NCBI RefSeq assembly: GCF_018687275.1
Contig: NZ_CP061287.1
Coordinates: 1,488,001-1,552,000 of the forward strand
DNA length: 64,000 bases
Direction of reading: 5' to 3'
DNA from: Polynucleobacter sp. MWH-Aus1W21
Lineage (GTDB): Bacteria > Pseudomonadota > Gammaproteobacteria > Burkholderiales > Burkholderiaceae
Of this stretch, positions 1 through 6,194 are shown piece by piece. The position numbers and the translations under genes were made by a program. Below the pieces are notes generated by a model. The model did not search any database and had not been told where the DNA came from. It saw nothing but the letters and a program-made list of their open reading frames with translations. Within the stretch, counting starts at the first letter, position 1. Every line of letters begins with the position of its first letter.

Positions 1-699
1 GTTGCGATGGAGTGGCTCAAAAGAGTATCCCTCTCCGATAAAGCCCAAGCCTACCCTCACGAACTCAGTGGCGGACAACAACAAAGAGTTGCGCTTGCTA
101 GAGCAATGGCACCAGAACCTGATTTGATCCTGCTCGATGAGCCTTTCTCAAGCCTGGATATTGAATTAAGGGAGCGCTTAGCTAGTGAGATGCGCGACAT
201 TCTAAAAGCAAACAACATTACCGCCCTATTAGTAACTCATGATCAGTACGAAGCATTTGCGATTGCCGATAAAGTAGGTGTGATGTCTGGAGGCCAAGTG
301 ATTCAATGGGATATCCCATATGAGCTTTACCACAAGCCCGTGAATCGTTATGTCGCGGACTTTATTGGTCGTGGCGTATTTATCAAAGGCATCGTCCAGT
401 CAAACAATAAAGTTAAGATTGAACTTGGCGAGCTCGAGCTAGAGCGCGATCACTCAAAAGATATTGGCAAAGAAATCGATGTGCTACTGCGTGCAGATGA
501 CATTCAGCATGATGACAATAGTCCAATGCAGGCCGAAGTTGTTCGAAAGACCTTTAGGGGCGCAGACTTTCTATATACCCTCAAACTCTCATCTGGAACC
601 GAGATATATGCTTTTGTTCCCAGCCATCATGATCACGCGATTGGCGAGAAGATTGGTATTCAACTTGGAATCGATCATATCGTCACCTTCCAAGACTAA
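1..699 (+). CDS. ABC transporter ATP-binding protein, C-terminal part (5' end outside window)
   Basis: The reading frame is open to the window edge, so the Walker A half is missing. Visible are the ABC signature LSGGQQQR, Walker B LILLDEP, the D-loop SSLD and the H-loop VTHD, followed by a TOBE-like substrate-regulatory domain over the last 100 or so residues. The phrase EAFAIADKVGVMSGG is typical of the FbpC/PotA group that energises iron(III), spermidine or similar importers. Membrane and binding-protein partners would lie upstream. The exact substrate cannot be read from this fragment; iron is my first guess. Confidence 0.85.
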   Translation, partial: VAMEWLKRVSLSDKAQAYPHELSGGQQQRVALARAMAPEPDLILLDEPFSSLDIELRERLASEMRDILKANNITALLVTHDQYEAFAIADKVGVMSGGQVIQWDIPYELYHKPVNRYVADFIGRGVFIKGIVQSNNKVKIELGELELERDHSKDIGKEIDVLLRADDIQHDDNSPMQAEVVRKTFRGADFLYTLKLSSGTEIYAFVPSHHDHAIGEKIGIQLGIDHIVTFQD

Positions 700-961
700 T
701 ACTTAGTCAAATAATCTGAATTTGACGTCAAATTAAATTAAAACATTTTTCTTATGTCGCCTACTGGCCGATAGCTGCCATTCCAAGTGTCGGTTAACCC
801 GACAAACCACTGTCACTTCTCCGGACACTCCAACACGAAACTGTCTAAGCCACCCGACCTCCACCTCATACCAACTCAACCCAAATAACTGCCCGCCGAT
901 ATCACATGACTTTCTTGGCAGGTTTAAGTTAATGTTTTGATTACTGTTCAGCACAATTCTT
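700..961. other. Gene-free stretch next to a tRNA fragment
   Basis: About 260 bases between the ABC gene and the first tRNA-Lys remnant hold no convincing gene. One inverted repeat, TGTCGGTTAACCCGACA, sits at 788-804 and shares the 10-mer CCCGACAAAC with a second inverted repeat near 1,903. The minus-strand frame through the region begins in the antisense of the tRNA fragment and looks spurious. Confidence 0.5.
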
Positions 962-1010
962 AAGTCTTTTAATCCGTTGGTCGCGAGTTCGAATCTCGCC
1001 CGACCCACCA
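962..1010 (+). repeat. tRNA-Lys 3' fragment, copy 1 (probable attachment-site scar)
   Basis: The sequence runs from the anticodon arm (CTTTTAATCC, anticodon TTT) through T-stem GCGAG, T-loop TTCGAAT, T-stem CTCGC, the acceptor strand CCGACCC and a CCA end. The D-arm and 5' acceptor strand (expected GGGTCGG) are absent upstream, so it is not a functional tRNA. Integrases commonly recombine in the 3' half of tRNA genes and leave such fragments behind. A second copy lies 2,010 bases downstream. Confidence 0.85.
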
Positions 1011-1019
1011 GTTATACAA

Positions 1020-1052
1020 AAGCCTCTAGAGAAATCTAGGGGCTTTTTCTTT
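1020..1052 (+). terminator. Rho-independent terminator after tRNA fragment
   Basis: A hairpin of AGCCTCTAGA against TCTAGGGGCT is followed by TTTTTCTTTTT. It was probably the terminator of the original tRNA transcript and may also end minus-strand transcription from the 225-aa gene. Confidence 0.75.
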
Positions 1053-1158
1053 TTGGGTTGGATAAATGTAGTGGCCGTTTAGAGCAATAGGCGATCTATT
1101 GGACCGAAGTGGGTCAGGATGGAAGGCGCTGGGTGACCGTGGTGGACCGTTGGCGACT

Positions 1159-1836
1159 CTAAGAACTGCAGTATTTCCAAATGAACTCACCAGCAAAGTC
1201 CATAAAACAGAGAAATACCTCATCCATCTTATCTGCCATTTCATCTGCTTTTTCATCAACGTCAGAATTTTTGTCAATTTTCCATATTTGATGAACTACT
1301 ACATTGTTAGCTATTTCATCTGCAACTTTAAAGTTCCAGAAATGCGCTCTATTTCCTCGTGTAATTGACGAAATCCTTGTTGATGACTGGCTCGCCAAAT
1401 CCTCAATAGCTCTAGTTATCAACTTGCTCGACTCATCATAATGAAAGGTCATAGTACTTCTTATGATGCCAATCAAACTCTCTAATTCAGCCCTTCGATC
1501 ACCTTTTGGCAAAAATCTAATCAGTTGATCAAATGATTGTTTGGTTCTTATATCGCAATTCTCAACCACCCGAAGTAGAAGCGGGTCTTTTGATATTTCA
1601 TCTATAACCTGGAAACCTTCGTAAAGATGACTCATTTGGGTCCTGATGAAATACATACCAGCACCTTTTTGGCGATATGTTTTGTGCGGTAACTGAGGCT
1701 TTCTCCATTCTCCTAGAGCTTGATTTGCTAAAGACATATCGTTACACGCCATCATTAACTTAATTACGGTGGCCCCGCTTTTTCCTCGACTTCTTAAAAC
1801 ATCGATATTGACTGATTTTGAGACTGTTGAACGCAT
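1159..1836 (-). CDS. Hypothetical protein, 225 aa, island cargo
   Basis: I do not recognise a family. The protein is soluble-looking, without a signal peptide or membrane segment, with a basic N-terminus and an acidic helical stretch near residues 190-205 (DEKADEMADKMDE). It lies inside the segment bracketed by tRNA-Lys fragments and runs opposite to the toxin-antitoxin-like cassette. The start ATG lies about 55 bases from an inverted repeat (TTGTCG...CGACAA) that could be part of its control region. A role as mobile-element cargo, for example defence, is conjecture from position only. Confidence 0.6.
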   Translation of the reverse strand: MRSTVSKSVNIDVLRSRGKSGATVIKLMMACNDMSLANQALGEWRKPQLPHKTYRQKGAGMYFIRTQMSHLYEGFQVIDEISKDPLLLRVVENCDIRTKQSFDQLIRFLPKGDRRAELESLIGIIRSTMTFHYDESSKLITRAIEDLASQSSTRISSITRGNRAHFWNFKVADEIANNVVVHQIWKIDKNSDVDEKADEMADKMDEVFLCFMDFAGEFIWKYCSS

Positions 1837-1891
1837 CGCTGTAGTTGGAACCAGGTATTTAGAAAAACTGTTTGTGAATTAAAAAACTATA

Positions 1892-1910
1892 TTGTCGTGT
1901 TTCCCGACAA
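1892..1910. repeat. Inverted repeat upstream of the 225-aa gene
   Basis: Six-base arms TTGTCG and CGACAA enclose a seven-base spacer. The right arm with its flank, CCCGACAAAC, recurs exactly at 798-807, where it is also part of an inverted repeat. It could be a protein-binding site of the integrated element. Confidence 0.4.
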
Positions 1911-1911
1911 A

Positions 1912-2106
1912 CTAGGCTTTCCCCGCCCTACTCCTGCGATTTCTCTGCTCAAACGCCATAGCTTCTTCTAATATGGCTTTTTGACGTGCAGCCTCAAGAG
2001 CAGCTTCTTTTTGTTGTTTGATTAAGTGCTTGCCTGTAATCACTTGCCGGTCATTAAGCAGTGACTCTAATGTGGGCTTACTCTTCCCAGGGGAATCTTT
2101 CCACAT
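1912..2106 (-). CDS. Hypothetical small protein, 64 aa
   Basis: A short, highly charged, probably helical protein: residues 28-60 are rich in Ala, Glu, Gln, Lys and Arg (coiled-coil-like KEAALEAARQKAILEEA). No family is recognised. It is divergent from the toxin-antitoxin-like cassette, with about 60 bases between the two starts that hold the cassette's operator, so the two transcripts may be controlled together. It could be an accessory gene of the element, or not translated at all. Confidence 0.45.
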   Translation of the reverse strand: MWKDSPGKSKPTLESLLNDRQVITGKHLIKQQKEAALEAARQKAILEEAMAFEQRNRRSRAGKA

Positions 2107-2124
2107 CGGTTTTTCATAGAATCA

Positions 2125-2160
2125 TGCTATAATGCATTCATGCTGCATGAATATAGGAGA
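2125..2160 (+). promoter_or_regulatory. Promoter, palindromic operator and RBS of the toxin-antitoxin-like cassette
   Basis: An extended -10 box TGCTATAAT (hexamer 2128-2133) is followed at once by a perfect palindrome, ATTCATGC-T-GCATGAAT (2136-2152), then the ribosome site AGGAGA five bases before the ATG at 2166. A palindrome over the start of transcription is the usual autoregulatory arrangement of type II toxin-antitoxin operons, in which the antitoxin binds it. Confidence 0.75.
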
Positions 2161-2165
2161 ATGCC

Positions 2166-2456
2166 ATGGGCGCAGTGATAGATCATCAAGTGATTAAATC
2201 CATTGGATCCAGTGGGCAGATCTCGCTTGGCAAAGAGCATGCGGGACGCCAGGTATTAGTGGAAACGCCCGAACCTGGCGTTTGGGTGATTCGTACCGCC
2301 ACAGTTATTCCCGACAATGAGCGCTGGGCACATACGCCAGCTATTAAGAAGGGCTTATCAGCAGCATTGGCCTGGGCACAAAAAACGCCGGCCAAAGCAA
2401 CTGACCTTTCTAAACTAAAAATGACTAAAGCTCGTGGCACGAAACGCAAAGCCTGA
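2166..2456 (+). CDS. AbrB-like antitoxin candidate
   Basis: A 96-residue protein whose N-terminal half (SSGQISLGKEHAGRQVLVE, about residues 14-32) resembles the swapped-hairpin AbrB/MazE-type DNA-binding domain; the C-terminal tail is basic (KARGTKRKA). The next gene starts inside its last codons at a GTG, and a palindrome covers its promoter. Order, overlap and operator match a type II antitoxin that represses its own operon and neutralises the partner toxin. Family assignment is by pattern only. Confidence 0.65.
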   Translation: MGAVIDHQVIKSIGSSGQISLGKEHAGRQVLVETPEPGVWVIRTATVIPDNERWAHTPAIKKGLSAALAWAQKTPAKATDLSKLKMTKARGTKRKA

Positions 2457-2763
2457 GCCCTTAGTTGAACTTGATCTGAATAGCCCTATCTTCCAATCTA
2501 CCTGGGAGAGTTTGGAATCAAATGAGCAAGAGAAAGCCTTTGCCACTTTTGAGAAAATCACGCAATTGACCTGGAACCAGGTTTACCGCGACAAGGGATT
2601 GAGGTGGGAAAAGATTCATAGCATTCCTGCACCAAAAGGTATTGATGCGCTCTACTCATTTCGAGTAAGCAAATCCATACGGGGAATTGGCTTCAGGGAA
2701 GATTATTTTCTCAGAGTTTTATTAATTGAACCAGATCATGATGCTGCTTATGGAAAAAAATAA
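2434..2763 (+). CDS. RelE/ParE-like toxin candidate
   Basis: A 109-residue protein starting at GTG, overlapping the antitoxin-like gene by 23 bases. The C-terminal part (YSFRVSKSIRGIGFREDYFL, then RVLLIEPDHDAAY) has the strand pattern and closing basic/aromatic residues of RelE-superfamily toxins, which cleave mRNA on the ribosome or poison gyrase. The N-terminal extension (residues 1-45) is longer than in minimal RelE proteins. The overlap implies translational coupling to the antitoxin. Activity is inferred, not shown. Confidence 0.6.
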   Translation: MARNAKPEPLVELDLNSPIFQSTWESLESNEQEKAFATFEKITQLTWNQVYRDKGLRWEKIHSIPAPKGIDALYSFRVSKSIRGIGFREDYFLRVLLIEPDHDAAYGKK

Positions 2764-2980
2764 ACCCCTACACCAAAGCGTTGGTTACACCACTGTTGAG
2801 CAGATTCTCAATTCGCCCGATCCCGATATTGTTGGCTCTTACTACGCCATGCAACGTACTGGGCAAGCGGCAATTGACTTGGAAATTCAAACGAATACTG
2901 CAATCGTAATCATGGTAGATGGAAAGATTGTTAGGATCCCAGCCGCAGAACTGATTAAAAAGCGTCAACTAACAGCGTAA
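2750..2980 (+). CDS. Small third gene of the toxin-antitoxin-like cassette
   Basis: A 76-residue acidic-to-neutral protein overlapping the end of the toxin-like gene by 14 bases; an upstream TTG or ATG in the same frame is possible, but the ATG at 2750 gives the tightest coupling. No family is recognised. The middle (VGSYYAMQRTGQAAIDLEI) and C-terminus (IVRIPAAELIKKRQ) look globular. The stop codon lies three bases before the second tRNA-Lys repeat, so this is the last gene of the insert. It may be a chaperone or second antitoxin, which is speculative. Confidence 0.5.
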   Translation: MEKNKPLHQSVGYTTVEQILNSPDPDIVGSYYAMQRTGQAAIDLEIQTNTAIVIMVDGKIVRIPAAELIKKRQLTA

Positions 2981-2983
2981 GTA

Positions 2984-3030
2984 CCGTTGGTCGCGAGTTC
3001 GAATCTCGCCCAACCCACCATTTATACAAA
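2984..3030 (+). repeat. tRNA-Lys 3' fragment, copy 2 (right boundary of insert)
   Basis: Starts at CCGTTGG in the variable region and runs through the T-arm to the CCA end. It matches copy 1 over 47 bases with two mismatches: G to A in the acceptor strand, and the first base after CCA. The identity continues past the tRNA into TTATACAAA. Direct repeats of a tRNA 3' end bracketing foreign genes are the classic att scars of an integrative element. Confidence 0.85.
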
Positions 3031-3057
3031 GGGATCGCAGCAATGTGGTCCCTTTTC
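3031..3057 (+). terminator. Terminator after tRNA fragment copy 2
   Basis: GGGATCGCA pairs, with wobbles, with TGTGGTCCC, and is followed by TTTTCTTTT. It occupies the same place relative to the tRNA end as the terminator after copy 1, but the stem sequence differs. Confidence 0.6.
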
Positions 3058-3110
3058 TTTTGGCTGCATGGAATATGTCGATAACTTATAGTTGCAATAA
3101 GCGATCAAAG

Positions 3111-3134
3111 AAAAACCACCTGAAGGTGGTTTTA
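3111..3134 (-). terminator. Terminator downstream of infA paralogue
   Basis: AACCACC and GGTGGTT form a seven-base stem with a four-base loop. Read on the minus strand it is followed by TTTTTC, so it can end the infA transcript; it is near-symmetric and may act in both directions. Confidence 0.7.
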
Positions 3135-3222
3135 GTATTTCTTGACTGCCGGGGCGTTATCGACCGGCACCTGGGATTCTTTGCAAATATAAATTGAACT
3201 TACGGCTTTAATCTTTACGATA

Positions 3223-3483
3223 TCAATATCGCCTCTTCGGCGCACTAGCAAAAGATTGCTTCTTCTCAAGGTGTCTAAATGTAATGCGGCCTTTGCTCAA
3301 GTCATAGGGTGAGACCTCTAAAGAAACCTTGTCTCCAGCCAATATACGGATGTGATTCTTTTTCATTCTTCCCGCTGTATAGGCAATAAGCTTATGGCCG
3401 TTATCTAATGTAATTCGATAACGAGAATCTGGCAGAATTTCATCAACAAGACCTTCCATTTCAAGCAACTCTTCTTTTGCCAT
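3223..3483 (-). CDS. infA: Translation initiation factor IF-1 (probable second copy)
   Basis: IF-1 binds the 30S A-site during initiation. The 86-residue protein is one S1/OB-fold domain: MAKEELLEMEGLVDEILPDS, then RYRITLDNGH, then the conserved end GDKVSLEVSPYDLSKGRITFR. It has a basic tail, making it longer than the usual 72 residues. Betaproteobacteria often carry an infA inside the ribosomal-protein cluster plus another copy next to cold-shock genes. This one follows csp on the same strand, but a terminator lies between them, so it probably has its own promoter. Confidence 0.9.
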   Translation of the reverse strand: MAKEELLEMEGLVDEILPDSRYRITLDNGHKLIAYTAGRMKKNHIRILAGDKVSLEVSPYDLSKGRITFRHLEKKQSFASAPKRRY

Positions 3484-3506
3484 TTAACATCCTTAATAAA
3501 AATAAA

Positions 3507-3527
3507 AAGCCCAGCATGACTGGGCTT
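3507..3527 (-). terminator. Terminator of the cold-shock gene
   Basis: AAGCCCAG and CTGGGCTT make a perfect eight-base stem with a CATGA loop. On the minus strand a T-rich run follows, ending csp transcription before infA. Confidence 0.8.
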
Positions 3528-3568
3528 TGGACCAGGCAAATAATTTCTGCCTGGCATTTGCTCCTGAT

Positions 3569-3772
3569 TTAAACAGGTTGAATATTGGATGCTAGCTTGC
3601 CTTTAGGGCCAGTAGTAATATCAAAAGTCACCTTTTGACCTTCAGCTAGTGACTTGAAACCACTGCTGTTAATTGCTGAAAAATGGGCAAATAAATCTTC
3701 GCCGCCGAGTTCAGGAGTAATAAAGCCGAAGCCTTTAGCGTCGTTAAACCATTTCACAATTCCGTTTGCCAT
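3569..3772 (-). CDS. Cold-shock domain protein (CspA family)
   Basis: A 67-residue single cold-shock domain that binds single-stranded RNA or DNA and melts RNA structure. RNP1 is KGFGFI and RNP2 is LFAHFSAI; the N-terminus MANGIVKWFNDAKGFGFI is canonical, with standard family length. The RBS AAGGA lies eight bases before the ATG. Its leader contains mutually exclusive GC hairpins, one ending in a T-run (see the separate entry), which suggests control by temperature-dependent RNA folding or attenuation. Confidence 0.95.
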   Translation of the reverse strand: MANGIVKWFNDAKGFGFITPELGGEDLFAHFSAINSSGFKSLAEGQKVTFDITTGPKGKLASNIQPV

Positions 3773-3783
3773 AATTGACTATT

Positions 3784-3823
3784 CCTTAAAAAATATAAAA
3801 AGGGGCAATGCCCCGAATGGGGC
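3784..3823 (-). promoter_or_regulatory. csp leader with alternative hairpins (possible attenuator)
   Basis: Read on the minus strand, three five-base blocks occur in a row: GCCCC, GGGGC, GCCCC, separated by ATTC and ATT, then TTTTTATATTTTTT and the RBS. Block 2 can pair with block 1 or with block 3. The 2:3 hairpin plus T-run resembles an intrinsic terminator, and the 1:2 hairpin would prevent it. This is an attenuator-like layout only 12 bases from the RBS. Function is inferred. Confidence 0.55.
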
Positions 3824-4010
3824 GAAACTCAAGAATGGCGGGGGAGATGCTAAAAAGAACTATCGCAGAACTGCGGTATTAATTACTAGTACAACAACAC
3901 TATTAGCTTGAAAATCGCTATATGTATTTTACTCTACTTTAGCTACAAAAGCTTACTTATTATCAAATCGCCTTTGTAGGAGCCATTCGCAAGGGTAACT
4001 GCACCTTGGA

Positions 4011-4055
4011 AATCCGATGTACGCGAGTTCGAAAACGATGTTTCGACGAAGGCAA
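4011..4055 (+). repeat. Degenerate tRNA-Lys 3' fragment, copy 3, interrupted
   Basis: AATCCGATGTACGCGAGTTC matches copy 1 with four mismatches and continues to GAA in the T-loop. An unrelated stretch of about 23 bases follows (it can form a TCGAAA...TTTCGA hairpin), then CTCGCCCAACC, matching copy 2. As with the other copies, a short A/T-rich spacer and a terminator follow. It may be a decayed att scar. Chance resemblance is possible but unlikely for both halves in order. Confidence 0.45.
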
Positions 4056-4077
4056 GCTCGCCCAACCTTCAAATTAT

Positions 4078-4104
4078 AAAAAAGTCACCTTCGGGTGGCT
4101 TTTT
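4078..4104 (-). terminator. Bidirectional terminator
   Basis: GTCACC-TTCG-GGTGGC stem-loop flanked by A6 on one side and T5 on the other. It can stop the minus-strand lipoprotein transcript and any plus-strand transcript across tRNA fragment copy 3. Confidence 0.75.
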
Positions 4105-4124
4105 CCTTTTAACAATTAGACCTA

Positions 4125-4655
4125 TTAATTACTTGGCCCAACCTGGATTGAATCCCGCTCTTTCCACTCGCGCCCCAGGTTTTCGAGATCGTCAAGAGAC
4201 ACTACATTTGATGGCATGTCGGGATTGTCATTATCTACGTAGTTTGATCCGCCCAAATGATTCTCCATCATGAATTCCCGTCTTCTTGCCATGACTGCTT
4301 CTGGGGTGTTTGCAGCAGCAAGATCTTTTTTGAGACCAGGAGCATTAGCCGGTCTTCTAATAAATATTTTGTAATTACCGTCACGCCCACGACATAAGAG
4401 TGACTCAGGAGATGAGGCTACAGCTCCGCTAGCCCAATGCGCTGTGAATGAAGGAGCCTCATAACAACCTTCTCCAGATTTTTGAAAAGATTGACCAATC
4501 TCAGAATCTAAGCTGATGCGAACTGGCGAAATACCTAAGTTCTGATTATTACTGCTAATTAATGCCCCCGCAGGCCTTGAGTGAACCGAAACCGAGGTTG
4601 CACATGCACTCAATATCGATACAACAAAAACCATAAGAGAGAGAATTTTAATCAT
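4125..4655 (-). CDS. Small lipoprotein with PEGA-like N-terminal region
   Basis: A signal peptide with lipobox LSAC (Cys about residue 18) predicts a lipid-anchored envelope protein of 176 aa. The segment after it (SVSVHSRPAGALISSNNQNL) resembles PEGA-type surface repeats. Two Cys near residues 64 and 88 could form a disulphide, and the C-terminus is polar and acidic. No enzyme motif is visible. It is transcribed alone, ending at the 4,078-4,104 hairpin. Function is unknown. Confidence 0.7.
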   Translation of the reverse strand: MIKILSLMVFVVSILSACATSVSVHSRPAGALISSNNQNLGISPVRISLDSEIGQSFQKSGEGCYEAPSFTAHWASGAVASSPESLLCRGRDGNYKIFIRRPANAPGLKKDLAAANTPEAVMARRREFMMENHLGGSNYVDNDNPDMPSNVVSLDDLENLGREWKERDSIQVGPSN

Positions 4656-4870
4656 GACATTTTAAATGAGCGTGGAATGGCCATACTATACATACGCTCA
4701 TACAGCTACCTTTAGATGGGCTTTTTGGCCAGAATAAATGTACGGCCTCAGTTAGCGACTATTGTCAATATTGTTTGCACGGACTGGGTGGGGGACGGTC
4801 TACGCTAGATAGCTATGAGCATCTGGATAGGCAACCCTTGGTTATGTGATTTTTCGGTTTACCGCGTGAA

Positions 4871-5203
4871 TTAATGCAAGAAGATAGAAACAATGAGGGT
4901 AACGGCTACCAAATTATAGATATGGCCAAGCAATGACAACTTCACCCCAAAAATTTTGCCATCTTTAAGCTTTCTAAATACCTGGATTTGATTTATTAAA
5001 AATAACCAAATACCAACCAAGATTAGAAGTACAAAAACTAGCGCATTAAAAACGTCAATCATTGATGAGATTGATTGAATTTGAGAAAGCTCCCACTCGG
5101 CAGCTATAAAAACTGCACCACAAATCCCCAAATTTCTGCAGATATCAAATACTTGTCTGATTTGATCATCTGAAAGCTCAAGAAATTTTTTCAAGATATT
5201 CAA
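4871..5203 (-). CDS. Hypothetical membrane protein, 110 aa
   Basis: Two clear hydrophobic helices (about residues 50-70, VFNALVFVLLILVGIWLFLI, and 91-109) and a weaker one near 26-37. The N-terminal 20 residues are polar. No family is recognised. It lies 15 bases downstream of the SMR transporter gene on the same strand, so the two are probably cotranscribed, but no functional link is evident. The roughly 215 bases between it and the lipoprotein downstream show no gene. Confidence 0.6.
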   Translation of the reverse strand: MNILKKFLELSDDQIRQVFDICRNLGICGAVFIAAEWELSQIQSISSMIDVFNALVFVLLILVGIWLFLINQIQVFRKLKDGKIFGVKLSLLGHIYNLVAVTLIVSIFLH

Positions 5204-5218
5204 ATTGGGTAAAAAAAA

Positions 5219-5548
5219 TTAATGTGCTACCGACTGGGAAAATATATTGATTACCAATACCCCGGAAATGATTAATCCTATTCCAATCAAGGCCCCAACA
5301 TCTAGTTTTTGCCCTAACCAAATCCATCCTACGATACCCACAAGCGCAACACCTGCACCAGACCAAATCGCATAAGCTATAGAAATGGGGATTTGATTGA
5401 GCACCTTTGATAAACAATAAAATGCCCCAGCATATCCCACCACCACAAGTGCAGATGGCATTATTTTAGTAAAGCCTTCACTAAATTTGAGGGCAGTAGT
5501 TGCCATAACTTCTGCCGCTATGGCAATAGCGAGATAAAACCAAACCAT
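5219..5548 (-). CDS. SMR family multidrug efflux protein (EmrE/QacE type)
   Basis: A proton-coupled exporter of cationic drugs and quaternary ammonium compounds that works as a dimer in the inner membrane. It is 109 aa with four hydrophobic helices. The essential glutamate in helix 1 is present (IAAEVMATTALK, E13), and the SMR signature AYAIWSGAG in helix 3 and GLIISGVLVIN in helix 4 are intact. Length is standard. The AEV/ALK context fits EmrE/QacE better than SugE/Gdx, but substrate cannot be fixed from sequence. Confidence 0.9.
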   Translation of the reverse strand: MVWFYLAIAIAAEVMATTALKFSEGFTKIMPSALVVVGYAGAFYCLSKVLNQIPISIAYAIWSGAGVALVGIVGWIWLGQKLDVGALIGIGLIISGVLVINIFSQSVAH

Positions 5549-5587
5549 TGGAGTCTCCCAAGTATGTTTCTCTAACTTTATAAACTA

Positions 5588-5610
5588 TAAAACCACCCAG
5601 GGGTGGTTTT
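5588..5610 (-). terminator. Terminator downstream of small lipoprotein gene
   Basis: AAAACCACC-CAGG-GGTGGTTTT hairpin with T/A tails on both sides. It ends the minus-strand lipoprotein gene just before the SMR gene. Confidence 0.75.
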
Positions 5611-5630
5611 ATTTGATTAACTGAAGCAAC

Positions 5631-6035
5631 TTACTTAATCAGATCCAAAAACTGCACATTGTTGTTGATGTTTGTGAATGAGGAAGGATCATAGGTGTAG
5701 TTTCCGTCAGCGGTAAACAAGAACATATAGGTTTTCATGGTGGTATCACCGCTAGAGCGATCCTTTGCCTTAACATCGCACACTACCATCCAGCCAAATT
5801 TTGGTTTCTCAAAAGCAATTGCCCTAGCCCATGCCTTACGTGGAGGAGAACATTCTTTTGTTGCCATTTCAGGATTATTTACAGCAGACTTGATATAAGT
5901 ATTCACTTCTTTGTCTATTGCAGCCTGATTTGGTTGAGACGAAAACTTAGCTTGTGCAATTTCTTGCTGAGTTACTGGGGCAGCACAAGCAGCCAGGATA
6001 AGAGCTGCTAAAACACTTAATAATTTCGCTTTCAT
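5631..6035 (-). CDS. Small lipoprotein, unknown function
   Basis: I start the gene at the ATG preceded by AAGGA (MKAKLLSVLAALILAACAAP), giving 134 aa with a clean lipobox LAAC; the 42 codons upstream lack signal-peptide character. The mature protein has two Cys (in ATKECSPP and WMVVCDVK) likely to be disulphide-bonded in the periplasm, and a beta-rich end (YMFLFTADGNYTYD). No family is recognised. Its own terminator follows. Confidence 0.7.
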   Translation of the reverse strand: MKAKLLSVLAALILAACAAPVTQQEIAQAKFSSQPNQAAIDKEVNTYIKSAVNNPEMATKECSPPRKAWARAIAFEKPKFGWMVVCDVKAKDRSSGDTTMKTYMFLFTADGNYTYDPSSFTNINNNVQFLDLIK

Positions 6036-6194
6036 GAGAATTCCTTTTTCTAAGTAAGATAACTTTGCACTAATGTATTTAATTTTAACTAACTCTATTA
6101 TCACATTTCGCGGTTTTAAAGGCGATTTCAGGGGGAAACACTTTAAATTTTCCGATACCACTACTCAATAATATATTCCGACAATTGCCTAATA

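Noticed and set aside
733..1008. Minus-strand 91-aa frame beginning MGRARFELATNGL
   Set aside because: The start is the antisense of the tRNA-Lys fragment, a well-known source of false protein predictions.
962..1010. Functional tRNA-Lys gene
   Set aside because: No D-arm or 5' acceptor strand is found upstream, so only the 3' part exists.
6036..6161. 42-codon extension of the small lipoprotein at 5,631-6,035
   Set aside because: The lipoprotein signal starts at the later ATG with AAGGA before it.
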